From NCBI GenBank assembly GCA_032158295.1, contig CM063244.1, positions 3,910,510 through 3,974,509 on the forward strand: a DNA stretch of 64,000 nt. The letters are read 5' to 3'. A program made the position numbers and the translations under genes. The notes below the pieces were generated by a model that worked only from the letters and a program-made list of their open reading frames with translations, did not search any database and was not told where the DNA came from. Shown here piece after piece: positions 35,201 to 38,809 of the stretch; positions within the stretch are counted from its first letter, which is position 1; each line of letters starts with the position of its first letter. Source of the DNA: Pycnopodia helianthoides (Eukaryota > Echinodermata > Asteroidea > Forcipulatida > Asteriidae).

Positions 35201-36126
35201 CAAAATGCCAACTACCAATTCCAGTTATGGTTGACTGTATTAATGATGTCTTGACATCAACTGGCTTTTTCCCATTACTTGTTTGTTTGTTTGTTTGTTT
35301 GTATGTTTGTTTTTGTTTTTTCATTACAGAAATGCTAGTAACAGCCATAATGAAAACTAGCATTGTAGGCCTACACTACTTATTCTTGTGATCACCTTTA
35401 CACACATCCCAACAACAAGTTCAAAAAGTGATATTCACTAACTTTGTTTTTTATTACTGTTATTGAGAAATGCAGTCATTCAGATTGATTGAGCAGTAGT
35501 ACGGATAACACAAATTGAAGGTCATGCACGAGGGAGTCAATGGGCAAGTGAGTGAACCCAATATTTACTACTACGAATTGCACATTGTTGGAAATTACAC
35601 ACTTGAGAGCTTGCTTAATTAATGAACAATTTAATGGTATTGAGTTGGATTCTGTACCCCTAGTACATGTAGGTCTGAATTGATTGGTCAATAACCCCAA
35701 ACAACTTCAGTCTCTTGCTTGTTTTTTTTACATAACCCAGAATGCTATTGAATGACAAAATAATTATTTAAGAAGTTTAAAAACAAAAGCACACCTCACC
35801 TGTACTAAGTGCTTATAAATCGGACTCTCCTCAATCGTGATGTCATCCTTCTGTCGAGATTTCCTTTTCTTCACAATGTCATCGTTCAATCTCACTTCCT
35901 CCTCTATGATGTTCTTGGGCCTCAGAGAGGCTCGGCCATCTAGTTTCAACGTTCTCTCCAGCGTTTCGTCCATTGTCGCGCCATCACTGAGCGATTTGAG
36001 CAGCATCATGGAGTTGGACTGGTAGGTGAGATAGAGGGAGAAACAGGCCAGACCCAGCGCGGAGACGAGAATACTGACAATCCGTGAACGACAGAGACGG
36101 CTGAGCTTGTATCTCAGAAACCTCAT
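1151..36126 (-). CDS. CPED1: CPED1 orthologue, coding exons 1-15, 3' end missing
   Basis: Cadherin-like and PC-esterase domain-containing protein 1. Fifteen minus-strand exons (listed separately) have GT/AG borders and matching phases, giving 950 codons plus two bases; the vertebrate protein is about 1,030 residues, so roughly 80-100 residues are missing past the left edge. Domain order: basic tail 1-15, membrane anchor about 16-35, lumenal stem, TTL-like ATP-grasp region about 250-460, linker about 510-630, cadherin-like sandwich about 645-745, cysteine-rich region 757-843, PC-esterase from 844 (GDS at 848-850, GGVHW at 932-936). PC-esterases are predicted to add or remove acyl groups on cell-surface sugars. 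The anchor suggests the Golgi or secretory pathway. Substrate and partners are unknown. Identity rests on exon-by-exon similarity to vertebrate CPED1 recalled from memory, strongest in exons 8, 12, 14 and 15. Confidence 0.93.
1856..1992 (-). CDS. CPED1: CPED1 coding exon 14: PC-esterase N-terminal cysteine block
   Basis: Residues 798-843. The acceptor is AAATCTCAG and the donor AAAAAG|GTTTGC (weak). It reads GKWLVPCHRCIDRTSCYWKE, then WQPQGC, and ends CLAGKK. This is the C..C....C.W....W.P..C signature preceding the nucleophile strand; residue spacing is identical to the vertebrate protein. Confidence 0.96.
2895..4115 (+). repeat. Purine-rich minisatellite, about 60-base unit, about 20 copies
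   Basis: The unit contains GGTGGTACAAGGGGAGGAGC, then AGGGAAAGGGGGAGGAGGGA and AATAATAGAGATTTGGGGA. Copies vary by small indels and G-run length. It fills most of the CPED1 intron between exons 13 and 14. The plus strand is almost all purine with many G runs, so quadruplex or triplex structure is plausible. Long open frames on the minus strand here are repeat artefacts. Confidence 0.97.
4149..4272 (-). CDS. CPED1: CPED1 coding exon 13: cysteine-rich lead-in
   Basis: Residues 757-798. The acceptor is CCTGTTAAG and the donor CCAAG|GTGTGT. It encodes ECNLQFIPGLSCGLNRVPS and ends CRSGDIQG, with cysteines matching those before the vertebrate PC-esterase domain. The long minisatellite in the next intron ends only about 35 bases from the donor. 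Confidence 0.92.
4392..4750 (-). mobile_element. TTAA MITE, family B, copy 1
   Basis: TTAA at both ends, with the inverted end AGGCACAGTACACGTTTGGT (right end diverged only slightly). The central hairpin at 4585-4619 has 16-base arms with one mismatch and loop GAC. It lies 30 bases past the CPED1 exon 12 donor. Confidence 0.88.
4781..4961 (-). CDS. CPED1: CPED1 coding exon 12: cadherin-like domain, second half
   Basis: Residues 696-756. The acceptor is ACTTTCTAG and the donor TACAG|GTACGT. It encodes PTNYTLGVGENRINMLVVD, then TYTVNVYRKS, closing the sandwich with the typical G.N.I...V.......TY.v.vyR pattern. It ends HQVCSLVQ, matching a vertebrate cysteine-containing segment. A MITE starts 30 bases past the donor. 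Confidence 0.94.
5112..5495 (-). mobile_element. TTAA MITE, family A, copy 1
   Basis: TTAA at 5112 and 5492; ends AGGAACATTACAGAATTGGT and its complement. Opposite orientation to most other copies. Contains the reversed family core and the CGCTCACTGAGCG-type centre (here ACTCAGTGAGCG). Confidence 0.92.
5560..6242 (+). mobile_element. LINE 3'UTR with (AAATTC)n tail
   Basis: The final part reads TTTGACCTTCGGGTCACGAT, then AATAAAATTC followed by about five AAATTC-like repeats at 6205-6242. A short repeat tail is typical of CR1/L2 elements. No reverse transcriptase remnant was found in front of it, and the 5' limit is a guess. Confidence 0.45.
7124..7313 (-). CDS. CPED1: CPED1 coding exon 11: cadherin-like domain, first half
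   Basis: Residues 633-696. The acceptor is GCATTTCAG and the donor TCGAG|GTAATT. It encodes LSPTFNPKVTEYQAMIP followed by EVTLIKVWGFA, the start of the cadherin-like beta sandwich (the P-x-F-x-P-x-x-x-x-Y pattern seen in many such domains). The vertebrate protein has a near-identical L.P.F.PK...Y...P spacing. Confidence 0.92.
7314..8140. other. CPED1 intron 10, no repeat recognised
   Basis: Short intron between exons 11 and 10. AT-rich; no mobile element, RNA gene or second coding frame recognised. Confidence 0.6.
8141..8507 (-). CDS. CPED1: CPED1 coding exon 10: linker
   Basis: Residues 511-633, the longest exon (367 bases). The acceptor is ACCTCGCAG and the donor AGTGATG|GTGAGT. It reads LYPSYSSLKYNSLLRDVQRY, then a polar stretch with ELQHVVANLEQHYWGRD (helical), then a low-complexity acidic and polar tail ending RPRCSD. 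Its length and position fit the variable vertebrate linker between the ATP-grasp part and the cadherin-like domain. Conservation is low, so support comes from the open frame, splice sites and phase. Confidence 0.85.
8588..8932 (+). mobile_element. TTAA MITE, family D, copy 1
   Basis: Ends GTGTGTACAACATTGGTAAG and the complement near 8917-8931; flanking TTAA eroded (TTGA on the left). The centre at 8746-8764 is TTTTATCAC-G-GTGATAAAA. This copy has the undisturbed site GAGCTTAAAATTTCACAGG, which serves as the empty-site reference for the nested insertion at 18605. Confidence 0.8.
9080..9720. other. Intronic DNA, nothing firmly recognised
   Basis: Around 9275-9350 there is a stretch GCTCCCGGCGGGATTCGAAC followed by ACCAACCCGACCGCCCTAG, resembling the B-box half of a tRNA-derived repeat read on the minus strand. 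Too short to classify. Confidence 0.35.
9738..10110 (+). mobile_element. LINE 3' end (CR1/L2-like)
   Basis: The plus strand encodes PRLNLRSSNKLLLNIPRSHS, then RSFLSCAPQLWNDLPYQLRT, LQIFKSQLKTHLF and a stop. That is the conserved C-terminal tail of CR1/L2-type reverse transcriptases. The 3'UTR includes AAGCGCCTCGGAATAGGCG and ends in a (TGAT)n-like run near 10080-10100. The frame is open, so the copy is fairly young. Confidence 0.8.
10677..10764 (+). repeat. 88-base direct repeat, left copy
   Basis: Runs from CAGCTAAAATAT through TTGACCTTTATAAATAACGG to TGTATTTTGTCTTTAA. A second copy lies at 11145-11241, so the pair brackets the MITE at 10761. Confidence 0.8.
10761..11142 (+). mobile_element. 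TTAA MITE, family B variant, copy 2
   Basis: Starts TTAAAGGGAAGGTATACATT and ends GGTATACTTTGCCTTTA. Internal order matches the reverse of copy 1 (ACTTGGTTAGAAGTAC, CAGAAACGTTTCTCAGA, AATTTTCACACGTTAG). The right TTAA has decayed to TTATA. Flanked by an 88-base direct repeat. Confidence 0.8.
11145..11241 (+). repeat. 88-base direct repeat, right copy
   Basis: Same sequence as 10677-10764 with about a dozen changes and a short insertion. Confidence 0.75.
11281..11451 (-). CDS. CPED1: CPED1 coding exon 9
   Basis: Residues 454-510, exactly 57 codons. The acceptor is CTTTTTCAG and the donor ATCTTA|GTAAGT. It starts VNGQPHLHTN, completing the EVN..P.L motif of TTL ATP-grasp enzymes. After that come a threonine-rich turn and helices (AVDDAVSILLSQTSVAKD, then ALEHLHLNIG). 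Confidence 0.9.
11501..11830 (+). mobile_element. tRNA-derived SINE, subtype 2
   Basis: A box TGGCCGAGTGG and B box GGTTCGAATCC at the 5' end, so a tRNA-Ser/Leu-like head. The body differs from subtype 1 (CCTGCGAGGGTAGAGG, CCAGGGCTGTATACTCCCCA), and it ends GCGCTATATAAGAAC and an ATT-rich tail. Confidence 0.85.
11820..12000 (-). mobile_element. Dispersed element with histone-type stem-loop, copy 1
   Basis: On the minus strand, GGCTCTTTTCAGAGCC at 11878-11863 is exactly the metazoan histone mRNA 3' stem-loop. It follows GTTCGAAACGTCGAAACCAC and is followed by CACAAAAGAGAT about ten bases later, like a histone downstream element. No histone coding sequence is present. The upstream ...GAAACGT... 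motif resembles 3' ends of Penelope-like elements. Confidence 0.6.
12178..12335 (-). mobile_element. SINE subtype 1, tail part, split by P-like element
   Basis: Reverse-oriented SINE tail: (AAT)n, then TCACTCAGTGAC, TTCAACATTCAGTATTTTCC and GGAGCTACGTTTTGAAG. Continues at 13623 after the inserted transposon. Contains a short internal duplication around CACCATGGAGGAAGAAAACATGG. Confidence 0.85.
12336..13612 (+). mobile_element. P-element-like DNA transposon with THAP exon, 1277 bases
   Basis: Inverted terminal repeats at 12336-12366 and 13582-13612 (31 bases, two mismatches; inner part ATACTGACTGGATAGGAC). The target duplication GTATTAGACC lies at 12326-12335 and 13613-13622 (at least eight bases certain). 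The inserted-into SINE is colinear with intact copies once the element is removed. A THAP-type exon lies inside, but no transposase catalytic region, so it is a deleted, non-autonomous copy. Family assigned from the THAP exon, 31-base ends and approximately 8-base duplication. Confidence 0.75.
12573..12652 (+). pseudogene. THAP-domain first exon of a P-like transposase
   Basis: The ATG at 12573 opens MVKVCVAVGCSSSG, then a short stretch ending ISFHR, and a good donor CACAG|GTAAGAG. This is the N terminus of a THAP zinc finger: C5 and C10 are the first two zinc ligands, and SFHR the conserved strand before FP. The remaining ligands (C and H) and the catalytic part are absent from the element, so it can encode only a fragment. 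Confidence 0.65.
13623..13762 (-). mobile_element. SINE subtype 1, second part of split copy
   Basis: Continues the SINE from 12335: CCTTTACATAGCACCATG, then GGCGAACCCCTTCTCTTTTT, ending near GCATTACACAACAC. The tRNA head is missing (5' truncated). Confidence 0.85.
13965..14237 (+). mobile_element. LINE 3' end (CR1/L2-like)
   Basis: Encodes HNSFSYSAPFLWNSLPVHIR, then FFKSPLKTHFLEAAYL and a stop, the reverse-transcriptase C-terminal tail. The 3'UTR includes TGCGCTTAGAGGCTTTTGCA and ends in (ATT)n at 14200-14238. Confidence 0.75.
14421..14793 (+). mobile_element. TTAA MITE, family B, copy 3
   Basis: TTAAAGGCACAGTACACGTT on the left; right end ATGCAGCACCTTTA degraded. Centre partly lost (GAGAAGCGTTTCTGTTCTCAG). 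Confidence 0.85.
15286..15599 (+). mobile_element. TTAA MITE, family B, shortened chimera
   Basis: TTAA at 15286 and 15596; both ends family B. The left part matches the variant at 10761 (TATGGAAAAAGATGTCAG), but after CCCCAAAATTTGAGTACAAC it repeats the AGCTTTGGGTAGTATAATGA segment of the other subfamily and lacks the central hairpin. It looks like a recombinant of two subfamilies. Confidence 0.75.
15975..16172 (+). mobile_element. LINE 3' end, AATAAATAAATAA tail
   Basis: Contains GGAATTGAAGGCCTTCGGGC, then TAAATTCCAGGCATATGCCT and GCTGAATAAATAAATAATAA. A related copy lies at 33243-33417. No coding remnant. Confidence 0.6.
16282..16354 (-). CDS. CPED1: CPED1 coding exon 8: ATP-grasp metal-binding strand
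   Basis: Residues 429-453 (73 bases). The acceptor is TTTTGTAG and the donor GAG|GTAAAC. It encodes RCKNCFQLLGFDII and then HPMVVE. This is the TTL pattern FELFGFDxxxDxxLKPWLLEVN: glutamate 453 and, across the splice, asparagine 455 are retained, while the second aspartate is N444. The vertebrate match (R-C-F-Q-L-L-F-D-I) is very strong. Confidence 0.94.
16411..16840 (+). mobile_element. tRNA-derived SINE, subtype 1
   Basis: Starts GGCGTGCCAGGGCCAAGTGG (A box decayed); B box region GGTTCCGAGTCCCGG. Full body through AAAGAACCCAGTGCACTTAT, GGGTTCGCCCCGGTG, ending GCGCTATATAAGAAGC and (ATT)n. Lies just upstream of CPED1 exon 8 in transcript sense. Confidence 0.9.
16860..17230. other. Intronic DNA, nothing recognised
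   Basis: AT-rich stretch between two SINEs in the intron between CPED1 exons 7 and 8; no repeat or coding signal seen. Confidence 0.6.
17235..17610 (+). mobile_element. tRNA-derived SINE, subtype 3
   Basis: A box TGGCCGAGTGG, B box GGTTTGAATCC. Its own body (CTTACGGACTGTGAAGGGGG, CAACAGCCCAAATCAG) and an A-rich tail AAAAAATAAAAATAAAAAC. The tail ends seven bases from the CPED1 exon 7 donor. Confidence 0.85.
17619..17806 (-). CDS. CPED1: CPED1 coding exon 7
   Basis: Residues 367-429. The acceptor is TCATTACAG and the donor CACTACAG|GTAAAT; phase 0 in, phase 2 out. It is a mostly helical stretch (FKHYLKYNFGYDAAEIAFQ, then a hydrophobic VIVETLLVAESS) that corresponds to the vertebrate helix between the TTL-like strand pair and the FQLL motif. 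A SINE tail ends about seven bases past the donor. Confidence 0.92.
17820..18340. repeat. Imperfect tandem copies around ATGACTGTATCCAATGAAG
   Basis: The motif ATGACTG-ATCCAATGAAGAAATGG followed by CAAAAAGAC-GTCACTTTA-AACCAAAGTT recurs three times (17835, 17940, 18153). It is a local duplication of part of the intron between exons 6 and 7. Confidence 0.7.
18350..19081 (+). mobile_element. TTAA MITE, family D, copy 2, interrupted
   Basis: TTAA at 18350 and 19078. Same sequence as 8588-8932, with the centre TATCACGGTGATA near 18520-18532. Interrupted at its GAGCTTAA site by a family A copy (18605-18987); sequence resumes AATTTTCACAGGTTTG. Confidence 0.92.
18605..18987 (+). mobile_element. TTAA MITE, family A, copy 2 (nested)
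   Basis: Inserted in the family D copy with TTAA on both sides, proving the TTAA target. Ends GGAACATTACAGAATTGG and CAATTCTGTAATGTTCC. Confidence 0.96.
19267..19444 (-). CDS. CPED1: CPED1 coding exon 6: TTL-like core
   Basis: Residues 307-366. The acceptor is TCTGGTAG and the donor AAAAAG|GTAAAA (weak). The segment from QQYLPNPLLVFG through INIRAYVLVTSINPLRAY to EGLVHF follows the TTL/TTLL pattern QxYIxxPLL...FDxRxYVLVTSxxPL.xY.y..G..RF. Arginine 333 is kept; the aspartate two residues before it in TTLs is asparagine (N331) here. The segment AYVLVTS.NPLRA.IHS is close to the vertebrate CPED1 protein. Confidence 0.95.
19498..19858 (+). mobile_element. TTAA MITE, family A, copy 3
   Basis: TTAA at 19498 and 19855. 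Lacks about 30 internal bases after CGGCCATCTG (the GGGTCACGAGAAAATAGTG part). Begins 54 bases upstream of the CPED1 exon 6 acceptor. Confidence 0.95.
20358..20538 (-). CDS. CPED1: CPED1 coding exon 5: ATP-grasp N-terminal part
   Basis: Residues 247-307. The acceptor is TCTTCCCAG and the donor AGAGA|GTAAGT. It carries W280-V-F-K283 followed by S-T-S-P-G-G and later N-I-Q-V-L, which looks like the TTL-family WIVKP...RGxGI nucleotide-binding loop, with lysine 283 in the usual place for phosphate contact. The exon joins REFRFKKAVVQQYL in exon 6. Vertebrate CPED1 is weakly conserved here, so this part looks better preserved in this animal. Confidence 0.88.
20585..20978 (+). mobile_element. TTAA MITE, family A, copy 4
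   Basis: Full-length with TTAA at 20585 and 20975. Lies 46 bases upstream of the CPED1 exon 5 acceptor, at about where the branch point is expected. Confidence 0.96.
20985..21290. other. Likely LINE 3'UTR, otherwise unrecognised
   Basis: Pyrimidine-rich plus strand leading into the AATTG tail at 21290-21386; no coding remnant recognised. Confidence 0.35.
21290..21386 (+). mobile_element. LINE tail with (AATTG)n
   Basis: TGCATTATGGAAATAAATAC followed by CGAATTGAATTAAATTGAATTG-like repeats. Typical microsatellite end of a CR1/L2 element. Confidence 0.5.
21566..22026 (-). mobile_element. TTAA MITE, chimera of families C and B
   Basis: TTAA at both ends. The first about 100 bases (AGGCAGGGTGTACTTTTGGT, TAATGACCATAAAAACTTAC, AGAGAGCACTGGAGAG) match family C; from GAACCGTTCGATTGTTTTAA onward it is family B with a central hairpin AATCTGAGAAACGTTTCT-GAC and its complement. 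Confidence 0.8.
22575..22918 (-). mobile_element. hAT-like foldback element
   Basis: Ends CAGGGCTCGCCCTTAAC and the complement of GTTTAAGCGCAAGGCCTG-type sequence, imperfect. Internal GGGCTAGT/GGGCTACT repeats. No clear target duplication. It ends 9 bases from the CPED1 exon 4 donor. Confidence 0.55.
22930..23014 (-). CDS. CPED1: CPED1 coding exon 4
   Basis: Residues 218-247 (85 bases, phase 0 in, phase 1 out). The acceptor is TATCAACAG and the donor CCTA|GTAAGT. It encodes INRIPGIRNVLWKKDGFCY and then a basic RRIP, aligning with the NRLPEI...C.KEG.C...RRFP stretch of the vertebrate protein. A hAT-like repeat ends only about 10 bases past the donor. Confidence 0.9.
23020..24600. other. Intronic DNA with G-runs, no clear element
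   Basis: Intron between exons 3 and 4. Around 23275-23470 a G-rich stretch (12-G run at about 23310) begins GTGGTGTACCCAAA and looks like a decayed foldback end. Otherwise AT-rich with no recognised feature. Confidence 0.4.
24615..24904 (+). mobile_element. Foldback MITE (AATTTCATAGAGCTGC family), copy 1
   Basis: Left end GGCCAATTTCACCGCGCTGC, right end CAGCTCTATGAAATTGGGCC, with inner GTAAGCAAATTT inverted repeats. Diverged copy of the family at 32184. Confidence 0.7.
25090..25165 (+). mobile_element. Possible Penelope-like 3' motif
   Basis: GAGAAAGACTCTGCTAGGGT followed by CGAAACGTCAGACC. This short pattern (hairpin then GAAACGT) is like the upstream part of the stem-loop elements at 11820, 26340 and 28440, but no stem-loop follows. 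Confidence 0.3.
25617..25747 (-). CDS. CPED1: CPED1 coding exon 3
   Basis: Residues 175-218. The acceptor is CACCCACAG and the donor CAAAAG|GTACGT. The first two bases complete a glycine codon begun in exon 2. The core DWEGWMVLLCLAF matches the vertebrate motif W-D-L-L-I-C-L, a buried beta strand. It ends HSGQK in phase 0, and joins INRIPGIRN of exon 4 just as the vertebrate protein reads at this point. Confidence 0.9.
25750..26330. other. Intronic DNA, nothing recognised
   Basis: Part of the intron between exons 2 and 3, immediately upstream of exon 3 in transcript sense. No repeat or RNA gene recognised. Confidence 0.5.
26330..26600 (-). mobile_element. Dispersed element with histone-type stem-loop, copy 2
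   Basis: Minus strand: CTGATCGAAACGTTGAGTCG, TTAACCACC, then the stem-loop GGTTCTTTTCAGAACC (26397-26382). Stem pairing kept by compensating changes relative to copy 1 (GGCTC/GAGCC to GGTTC/GAACC). Intronic in CPED1. Confidence 0.6.
27221..27416 (-). CDS. CPED1: CPED1 coding exon 2
   Basis: Residues 110-174 (195 coding bases plus one). The acceptor is TTCTTCTCCAG and the donor GAACGTG|GTAGGT, phase 0 in and phase 1 out. It contains the segment LPLYEKAFTKQGFIV, matching the vertebrate region in which a peptide chain is followed by a hydrophobic strand (an early alpha/beta unit before the ATP-grasp part). The gap to exon 1 is 8.4 kb, the largest intron here. Confidence 0.88.
27430..28430. other. 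Intronic DNA, nothing recognised
   Basis: Start of the 8.4-kb intron between exons 1 and 2 on the exon 2 side. No repeat, RNA gene or coding frame seen. Confidence 0.5.
28435..28560 (-). mobile_element. Dispersed element with histone-type stem-loop, copy 3
   Basis: Minus strand: ATACTGATCGAAACGTTGAG, CATTAACCACC, then GGTTCTTTTCAGAACC (28504-28489), then CAACACTAACTCAAAAGAGA. Almost the same as copy 2. Confidence 0.6.
28565..30070. other. Intronic DNA, nothing recognised
   Basis: AT-rich, with a short (AAT)n run near 29313. No element or gene recognised. Confidence 0.5.
30076..30472 (-). mobile_element. TTAA MITE, family B, copy
   Basis: Left TCAA then AGGCACAGTACACGTTTGGT; right end GGTACTGTGCCTTTAA. 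The central hairpin is reduced to TCTGAGAAGCATTTCT. Its right TTAA is shared with the next element. Confidence 0.9.
30469..30856 (+). mobile_element. TTAA MITE, family C, copy 1
   Basis: TTAA at 30469 and 30853; ends AGGCAGTGGATACTTTTGG and the complement near AATATCCTGCCT. The central palindrome has 14-base arms (30645-30658 and 30663-30676, one mismatch, AGACTTCA/TGAAGCCT). Directly abuts the family B copy on its left, and a SINE on its right. Confidence 0.88.
30859..31272 (+). mobile_element. tRNA-derived SINE, subtype 1, best copy
   Basis: A box TGGCCGAGCGG (30868-30878), B box GGTTCGAGTCC (30927-30937). Body with CCTTCGGATGGGACGTAAAG, AAAGAACCCAGTGCACTTAT and GGGTTCGCCCCGGTG. The 3' end GCGCTATATAAATAC with (ATT)n. 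Shape of a tRNA-Ser/Leu-derived SINE. Confidence 0.93.
31275..31850. other. Intronic DNA, nothing recognised
   Basis: Between a SINE and a MITE in the intron between exons 1 and 2. No feature recognised. Confidence 0.5.
31853..32167 (-). mobile_element. TTAA MITE, family D, copy 3
   Basis: TTAA at 31853 and 32164; reverse orientation. Lacks about 40 bases of the core (AACAAACTTCAGAGTCACAA) and half of the central palindrome (AACCGTGATAAAAACTA). Confidence 0.9.
32184..32370 (+). mobile_element. Foldback MITE (hAT-like), copy 2, 187 bases
   Basis: Ends GCCCAATTTCATAGAGCTGC and its exact complement, with AAGCA following on each side. An 8-base target duplication CCATCAGG at 32176-32183 and 32371-32378. 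Eight-base duplications suggest a hAT-type transposase. Confidence 0.9.
32380..33240. other. Intronic DNA, nothing recognised
   Basis: No mobile element recognised; a tetranucleotide-like ATTCATCC/ATTCACTC run at 32995-33050 and a G run near 33192. Confidence 0.5.
33243..33417 (+). mobile_element. LINE 3' end, second copy
   Basis: GGTATCGGAATTGAAGGCTT, AATTCCAGGCATGCGCCATT and GCCGAATAAATAATAATATT; related to 15975-16172. Confidence 0.6.
33596..33984 (+). mobile_element. TTAA MITE, family A, copy 5
   Basis: Full-length with TTAA at 33596 and 33981; right end GTCCCTTTAA (one change). Confidence 0.96.
34396..34783 (-). mobile_element. TTAA MITE, family C, copy 2
   Basis: TTAA at 34396 and 34780; ends AGACACTGGACACTATTGGT and complement GTGTCCAGTGCCT. 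Central palindrome with 18-base arms (34575-34592 and 34595-34612, one mismatch, core GAGACCTCACGTGTGAGGTC). Flanks of that palindrome match copy 1 but the palindrome itself does not. Confidence 0.93.
34790..35798. other. Intronic DNA near exon 1
   Basis: A (GTTT)n run at 35279-35320. No mobile element recognised. Confidence 0.5.
35800..36126 (-). CDS. CPED1: CPED1 coding exon 1: start, membrane anchor, stem
   Basis: Encodes residues 1-109. The start at 36126 is the first ATG in this open frame; the frame stays open upstream to a stop near 36283-36285 but has no earlier ATG. The N terminus is basic (MRFLRYKLSRLCRSR) and is followed by a hydrophobic segment at about 16-35, as in a type II Golgi protein. 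The rest is a charged stem ending IYKHLVQ. The donor is CAG|GTGAGG, phase 0, joining exon 2. The 5'UTR continues upstream, and AATGCCAG at about 36278-36285 is a possible acceptor for an upstream noncoding exon. This stem is poorly conserved, so the assignment rests mainly on phase and position. Confidence 0.85.
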
Positions 36127-37470
36127 CCTCAACGCAGTCCTTGGTGAGCTACTACCTCCACGACTGATGCTTGTTGTTATTAGTAGACCAAGCAGTAGCA
36201 CCCACTCATCACACTGCAGACTGTCTTCTGATGAATACCCCTCTGGCCTACTACACTCCACCAATGCCAATATTTGCTGGCATTACATTAACTAGGACAC
36301 CCAAGTTGTAGTAGCCATACTGCTTCCTCTATTTATTGACACTGAACCCTGTATTGTTGGGAAATAGAAAAAGAAAATCAAAAAAACTCAATGACAATTG
36401 ATGGATAGGCCATGTTAGGCCCATGTTAGGCCCAGGAAACAGCACAAGTAACAAAACGTTTTCTTTTGTCATTCACAATAACATGAGCAGAGAGTGAAAA
36501 GATGTCATGCAAACTTGGCATAACATCAAAAATCTCATGATTGATGCAGAACAAGATTGCTCCAGATTGACTTGGAGATCATAATTCTAAACAATAGCAA
36601 GACCTGGGGCTAACTCTATAACAAAATGCTTCCAGTTTGACACTTTGATTACTGGTAAGCAAGTATTTGTGCTTGTTTTGATTACTTACAGAAAAATGTA
36701 GAAAAATCCATTCACCGAACTTGATGCAATTTCCAAAGGTTGGTTGTATGATATATTTATTAAAAAACTAAAGATGGGAATTAGTTTACTATTCCCCAGA
36801 AAAAAAATGATGTACTTTCTCTTTAAAAAAGATCTACAGTTAAAAGGAAAACATGTTCACTCTTTGAAAAATGTCTTCTGGTTTAACAAAAATAAATGTT
36901 GCTCCACTGGTGGGGTGCCCGATTCTTTCAAAATCCAAGCTATGGTACAGGTAATGTTTGCACTCATCATTGTACACGATGTATGTTTATATCCTGCTGT
37001 ATGTATAAGAGGGAAGTACAACCATACAACCTAGTTCTTATAAAAAGTAAGGGCTTTGGCCCGTTGACCCAAGATCACTCAAAAATATTTGTACAGGAAT
37101 AATTTATTGCTCCCATTTATTGCCCTACACTATTCCATGGAATCAGCCCCAGGGGTGTTACAGGGAGCACACTAATAAATATTGGTTACTGCAGTTTGTT
37201 ACTGTATTGCATGTGTTAATTTTACAGTATAAAGTCAGATTTGCACATGCCATTTTATGGCAACATGAATAAGATATAGCTGTTGGCTAGAAAAAAGACA
37301 TTCCTTGAAAAAAACACTTGAAAAAGTCAAGTTTGTAAACACAAAATCAAAATCAAGCTACACAGGCTGTGTGCTGGTACAGATACAGAGATCTGGCTAA
37401 TGCTCTCTGCCTAGTATTAGTAACTGAGATCCTGAATGTTATTTCTACTGGTTCTACAACCGAAAGCTCC
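36127..37470. other. CPED1 5'UTR / upstream flank, otherwise unrecognised
   Basis: From 36127 to about 36280 the minus strand is probably 5'UTR. No obvious TATA or CpG-rich promoter follows directly; a more distal, spliced first exon is possible (see 46.8-47.1 and 53.9 kb). No repeat or gene is clear between 36300 and 37470. Confidence 0.4.
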
Positions 37471-37477
37471 AGCACTG

Positions 37478-37790
37478 CCCCCATGTGCACGCACGCCCTT
37501 TTGCAAAATAGGCTCCACCTACATCACTGCCCCATGTGCCTGACGCCCTTTTGCAAAATAAGCTCCACGTACATCACCTGCACCATGTGCACGCACGCCC
37601 TTTGGCAAAAATAGGCTCCACCTACATCACCTGCCCCATGTGCACGCACGCCCTTTGGCAAAAAAGGCTCCACCTACATCACCTGCCCCATGTGCACGCA
37701 CGCCCATTGGCAAAAGAGGCTCCACCTACATCACCTGCCCCATGTGCACGCACGCCCTTTGGCAAAAATAGGCTCCACCTATACTTACTG
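37478..37790 (+). repeat. Minisatellite, about 53-base unit, 5-6 copies
   Basis: The unit contains CCATGTGCACGCACGCCCTT, TGGCAAAAATAGGCTCCACC and TACATCACCTGCC. Units are 85-95% alike, and the length varies by a few bases. Confidence 0.95.
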
Positions 37791-38058
37791 GCCCATTCCA
37801 GATAAGATACCAAAGATCTGAATACACTTGAGTCAACATAATAATGATAGATAGCTTATGATGACTGGTCCTGAATAAATAGATCTTTGACTTGACTTGT
37901 TTATCTCTTGCTACTAAAAAAAAACAAATCTAAATTAAGAGTAGATTGCTGAAGAATATAATGAACCCAAGCGTTTTTGACGTGAAGTATTTGGCTGCCA
38001 GGTATGGCTAACCATGTAGGCTGGCTAATGAAGTTCTTGTAGCCGTAATTGAAAAAAA

Positions 38059-38745
38059 GCGATCCATTAAGCCCCGCCCACCATAACAACTGCTATCAAC
38101 AGTGTGCGCACACACATAATTAAGAGACAGTCCAAAGTGACAGAAACTTGTTTCTTTTCAATCGGCTTTTTAAAGTGTCAGATTTGGACTTTCCAGAGTG
38201 CATTCATGGTTGTGATTGGCTAACGCGTTATTTCAGAACACGGTATGCAAAGTGGACCTTATAATTAAATATGGTTTACATAAAAACGATCCGTTAAGCC
38301 AAGCCCACCATAACAACTGCTATCAACAGTGTGCGCACACACATAATTAAGAGACAGTCCAAAGTGACAGAAACTTGTTTCTTTTCAATTGGCTTTATTA
38401 AAATGTCAGATTTGGACTCTCCAAAGCGCATTCATGGTTGTGATTAGCTAATGCATTATTTCAGAACACGGTATGCAAAGTGGACCTTATAATTAAATAT
38501 GGTTTACATAAAAACGATCCGTTAAGCCAAGCCCACCACAGCAACTGCTATCAACAGAGTGCGCACACACACATAAGAGACAATCCGAAGTGACAGAAAC
38601 TTGTTTTTTTTTTTCAACTGGCTTTATTAAAATGTCAGATTTGGACTCTCCAGAGCGCATTCATGGTTGTGGTTAGCTAATGCATTATTATTTCAGAACA
38701 CGGTATGCAAAGTGGACATTATAAATGAAATAATTATGGTTTACA
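38059..38745 (+). repeat. Satellite, 228-base unit, three copies
   Basis: Units begin at 38060, 38287 and 38515 (CGATCCGTTAAGCC, AACTGCTATCAACAG, GTGCGCACACACAT, AACACGGTATGCAAAGTGGA). The third unit breaks down near 38700 and is followed by a two-fold short repeat of GCAAAGTGGACATTA...GGTTTACACCTTGTCTG to about 38805. Confidence 0.95.
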
Positions 38746-38809
38746 CCTTGTCTGCAAAGTGGACATTACAAATGAAATAATTATGGTTTACACCTTGTCT
38801 GAAATAAGC

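Noticed and set aside
36126..36270. A longer N terminus for CPED1 exon 1
   Set aside because: The frame is open to about 36282 but has no ATG before 36126, and the type II anchor starts sensibly from 36126.
37478..37790. Regular repeats with conserved and less conserved parts, CRISPR-like at first sight
   Set aside because: Whole units are repeated without unique spacers, and the DNA is clearly eukaryotic; it is a minisatellite.
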